In this document: in pieces, positions 62,886 through 64,000 of the stretch
How the letters are laid out: each line of letters begins with the position of its first letter
How positions within the stretch are numbered: the first letter of the stretch is position 1
From: Bacillota bacterium
GTDB taxonomy: Bacteria; Bacillota; Clostridia; Lachnospirales; Lachnospiraceae
Assembly: GCA_023421505.1 (NCBI GenBank)
Contig: JAEZTJ010000028.1
Location: 52,036 to 116,035 of the forward strand
Reading direction: 5' to 3'
Length of the DNA stretch: 64,000 bases
The notes under the pieces: model-generated
The model's input: the letters and a program-made list of their open reading frames with translations, nothing else
Told to the model about the DNA's origin: nothing
Database searches by the model: none
Translations under genes and position numbers: made by a program

Positions 62886-63020
62886 CTATACATCATTGTG
62901 TTTAATCGAGTTTCTTTTTGCATTATTATTTTTATTTTGATTTTCCCGGGTGATCGGAGTCTGCCCGTTTGCTTTCTTTACTCTGGCTCTTTTATTATCC
63001 GGTTGACTGTCCTTTGGCAT
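62886..63020 (-). CDS. Very small basic protein
   Basis: A 44-residue frame beginning MPKDSQPDNKRARVKKANGQ and ending KRNSIKHNDV, with GGAGGTTTCT before ATG 63020. It is strongly basic and Asn/Lys rich, with no hydrophobic segment; it could bind nucleic acid or be disordered. It lies 15 bases upstream of the 58-residue gene and is first of the three-gene unit ending in the HD hydrolase. Function unknown. Confidence 0.7.
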   Translation of the reverse strand: MPKDSQPDNKRARVKKANGQTPITRENQNKNNNAKRNSIKHNDV

Positions 63021-63052
63021 AGAAACCTCCTATTTCATAATCCTATTTAAAT

Positions 63053-63194
63053 AATTGCGAAACGATATAGCTTTATTAATTGTATACACATTAGATACAT
63101 ATTCCTTCGCTCCAACGCTCCTTTGGGCTTAACTTCCGCTTCGGAATAGTATCTGCTGTGTATACAATACCTATAGTTTATGTGTTTCGCAACT
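63053..63194. repeat. Large imperfect inverted-repeat element
   Basis: A 140-base stem-loop: outer arms TTGCGAAAC / GTTTCGCAA, inner arms AATTGTATACACA / TGTGTATACAAT, and AGATAC..TATTCC / GGAATA.GTATCT, with a pyrimidine-rich loop. It sits between the CYTH gene 3' end and the small-protein operon and could be a miniature element, a terminator, or a structured RNA. Confidence 0.55.
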
Positions 63195-63255
63195 GCCTAA
63201 AATAATTATATTACACCCTTTAGTATATACAGTATGTTATTTCATATCCGAGCAT

Positions 63256-63750
63256 TTATATTCCAAGTTCATCAATACTGTTTAGCTTAGATAAAGAATA
63301 ATTTGAAAATCGTTTATCTGAAGATAAATCTCTGCCAAACCAATCAGGTGCTACAAATTCTAATGAGGTCTTTTCATCCGGAAATTCTACCTCAACAAAT
63401 ATTAGACCTTTCAAACAGCCATCAAAAACATCAAGTTCAGCAATAAGCCCATTTAGTAAAGGAATATAGTACCTCGTCTTCTGTATTAAATTAGTTCCTA
63501 TTTTGGGTATTAACTCCATATATGCTTCTTCTGATAAAGGAAGTTCAACCTCATTGTTAAATATAGCACTACCTTCCTGTTTTTTTTCAATTCCGTGCTT
63601 TGATTTATAAGTGAGTATATAATCTTCATTTATTTTACGTATGCGTACCGTTGGATTATGACATAAATAGCCTTGTTCAATTCTACTATATTTATATTGT
63701 GATAAATCACCCGGTATATTATGAATGGTATATTTGCGTTCTATTTCCAT
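63256..63750 (-). CDS. CYTH-domain protein
   Basis: About 164 residues from ATG 63750 (MEIERKYTIHNIPGDLSQYK). The ExExK motif EIERK is at the N-terminus, followed by alternating basic and acidic strands (TVRIRKINEDYILTYKS, LIAELDVFDGCLKGLIFVEVEF) as expected for a CYTH triphosphate tunnel. CYTH enzymes hydrolyse triphosphate or make cAMP; bacterial stand-alone forms are usually tripolyphosphatases. The leader is an SD-ending repeat (63753-63846), which would add MPLKRQMEVT if translation began earlier. Confidence 0.9.
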   Translation of the reverse strand: MEIERKYTIHNIPGDLSQYKYSRIEQGYLCHNPTVRIRKINEDYILTYKSKHGIEKKQEGSAIFNNEVELPLSEEAYMELIPKIGTNLIQKTRYYIPLLNGLIAELDVFDGCLKGLIFVEVEFPDEKTSLEFVAPDWFGRDLSSDKRFSNYSLSKLNSIDELGI

Positions 63751-63752
63751 TG

Positions 63753-63846
63753 TAACCTCCATCTGCCGCTTAAGCGGCATACTAATACTGAGCGAAAAGC
63801 ACGTTTAGTGCTTTTTGCCGGTTGAAAAATGTACTTCTTTTCAACC
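63753..63846 (-). repeat. SD-ending repeat, 94-bp type, upstream of the CYTH gene
   Basis: Minus-strand unit of 94 bases, nearly identical to 22918-23011: GGTTGAAAA/TTTTTCAACC hairpin, AAAAGCAC/GTGCTTTT hairpin, perfect palindrome GCCGCTTAAGCGGC, and AGATGGAGGTTA as the CYTH Shine-Dalgarno. At its outer edge is another GGAGGTTA (63847-63854). The last 145 bases of the window show no further gene. Confidence 0.92.
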
Positions 63847-64000
63847 TAACCTCCTGTTTCTTAATCTGTTATTTAGGATTAGAGTGTCAAAAGCCCCTCA
63901 TACAATTTATCTTCGTCAATTTGCACAAACACTACTTATAACAGAGTGATGCAAAACATAGTTTGATGAGCAACTGTTATGAAGTCGTTGGTACTTAGGC

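Noticed and set aside
62624..63050. Plus-strand frames of 93 and 114 codons
   Set aside because: They are antisense shadows of the small genes and the HD gene on the minus strand, which have good ribosome binding sites and coupling; the plus frames have neither.
63880..63930. Possible end of a minus-strand gene (..DEDKLYEGLLTL then stop)
   Set aside because: The frame is closed by another stop 18 codons upstream, so it is only a short chance frame or an unrecognisable remnant.

Overview
The window reads as a chromosomal segment of a low-GC, spore-forming, anaerobic clostridium, most likely Lachnospiraceae (Lachnoclostridium/Anaerocolumna-like). The basis is AT-rich intergenic DNA, strong GGAGG ribosome binding sites, a V-type ATPase in the order F-I-K-E-C-G-A-B-D, an NfnAB-type ferredoxin:NADP oxidoreductase, an Rrf2-IscS-IscU-MnmA cluster, SpoVB, and small families typical of Lachnospiraceae (DUF5688, DUF6774, DUF1700/DUF4097). 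The species assignment is inference. No phage, transposase gene, integrase, rRNA or CRISPR array is visible.

Layout. 1-4.9 kb (minus): argS, two AAA-type ATPases and a truncated Nudix gene. 5.3-6.5 kb (plus): a CheX-like protein and a stand-alone receiver. 6.7-12.6 kb (minus): an envelope module (PadR, DUF1700, DUF4097, PspC) and a MacB/FtsX-type ABC exporter. The exporter is transcribed from a duplicated copy of the padR promoter and operator that still carries a truncated padR. 12.9-22.4 kb (minus): a HEAT-like protein and the nine-gene V-ATPase operon, with a clear promoter and terminator. 22.6-31.5 kb (minus): a small Cys-rich membrane protein, a two-component system, a lipoprotein, a CopA-type P-ATPase with two HMA domains, a DUF2318 protein and an HMA-SafE-cupredoxin fusion, together a metal (probably copper) module. 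31.7-38.8 kb: gdhA, rqcH, a PHP phosphatase, a zinc-ribbon/CFI-box protein and mnmA. 39-41 kb: iscU, iscS and rrf2. 41.4-49.6 kb: a 15-bp minisatellite, spoVB, a diguanylate cyclase, metA, ligA, rluF and a helical protein. 49.7-56.8 kb: a secreted protein, an EcsC protein, tRNA-Arg(CCG), DUF6774 and DUF5688 proteins, and a 933-residue membrane-anchored protein with DHH-phosphoesterase-like motifs. 56.9-63.8 kb (minus): a membrane protein with a GGDEF-EAL protein, nfnAB, an HD hydrolase preceded by two very small unlisted genes, and a CYTH protein.

The most unusual signal is a family of 80-94 bp structured repeats, six units at four loci, each lying directly in front of an unrelated gene (ligA, a CYTH gene, the DHH-like gene, a small membrane protein gene). 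Every complete unit begins with a hairpin headed GGTTGAAAA and ends in the gene's own Shine-Dalgarno sequence, ATGGAGGT(TA), about five bases before the start codon. Two loci carry tandem units, and two retain an older GGAGG at the far edge. This fits small mobile elements that insert at, and re-create, ribosome binding sites. They also carry reading frames that stop at or run into the downstream start codon. Three other dispersed or inverted-repeat families and a duplicated PadR operator are reported separately.
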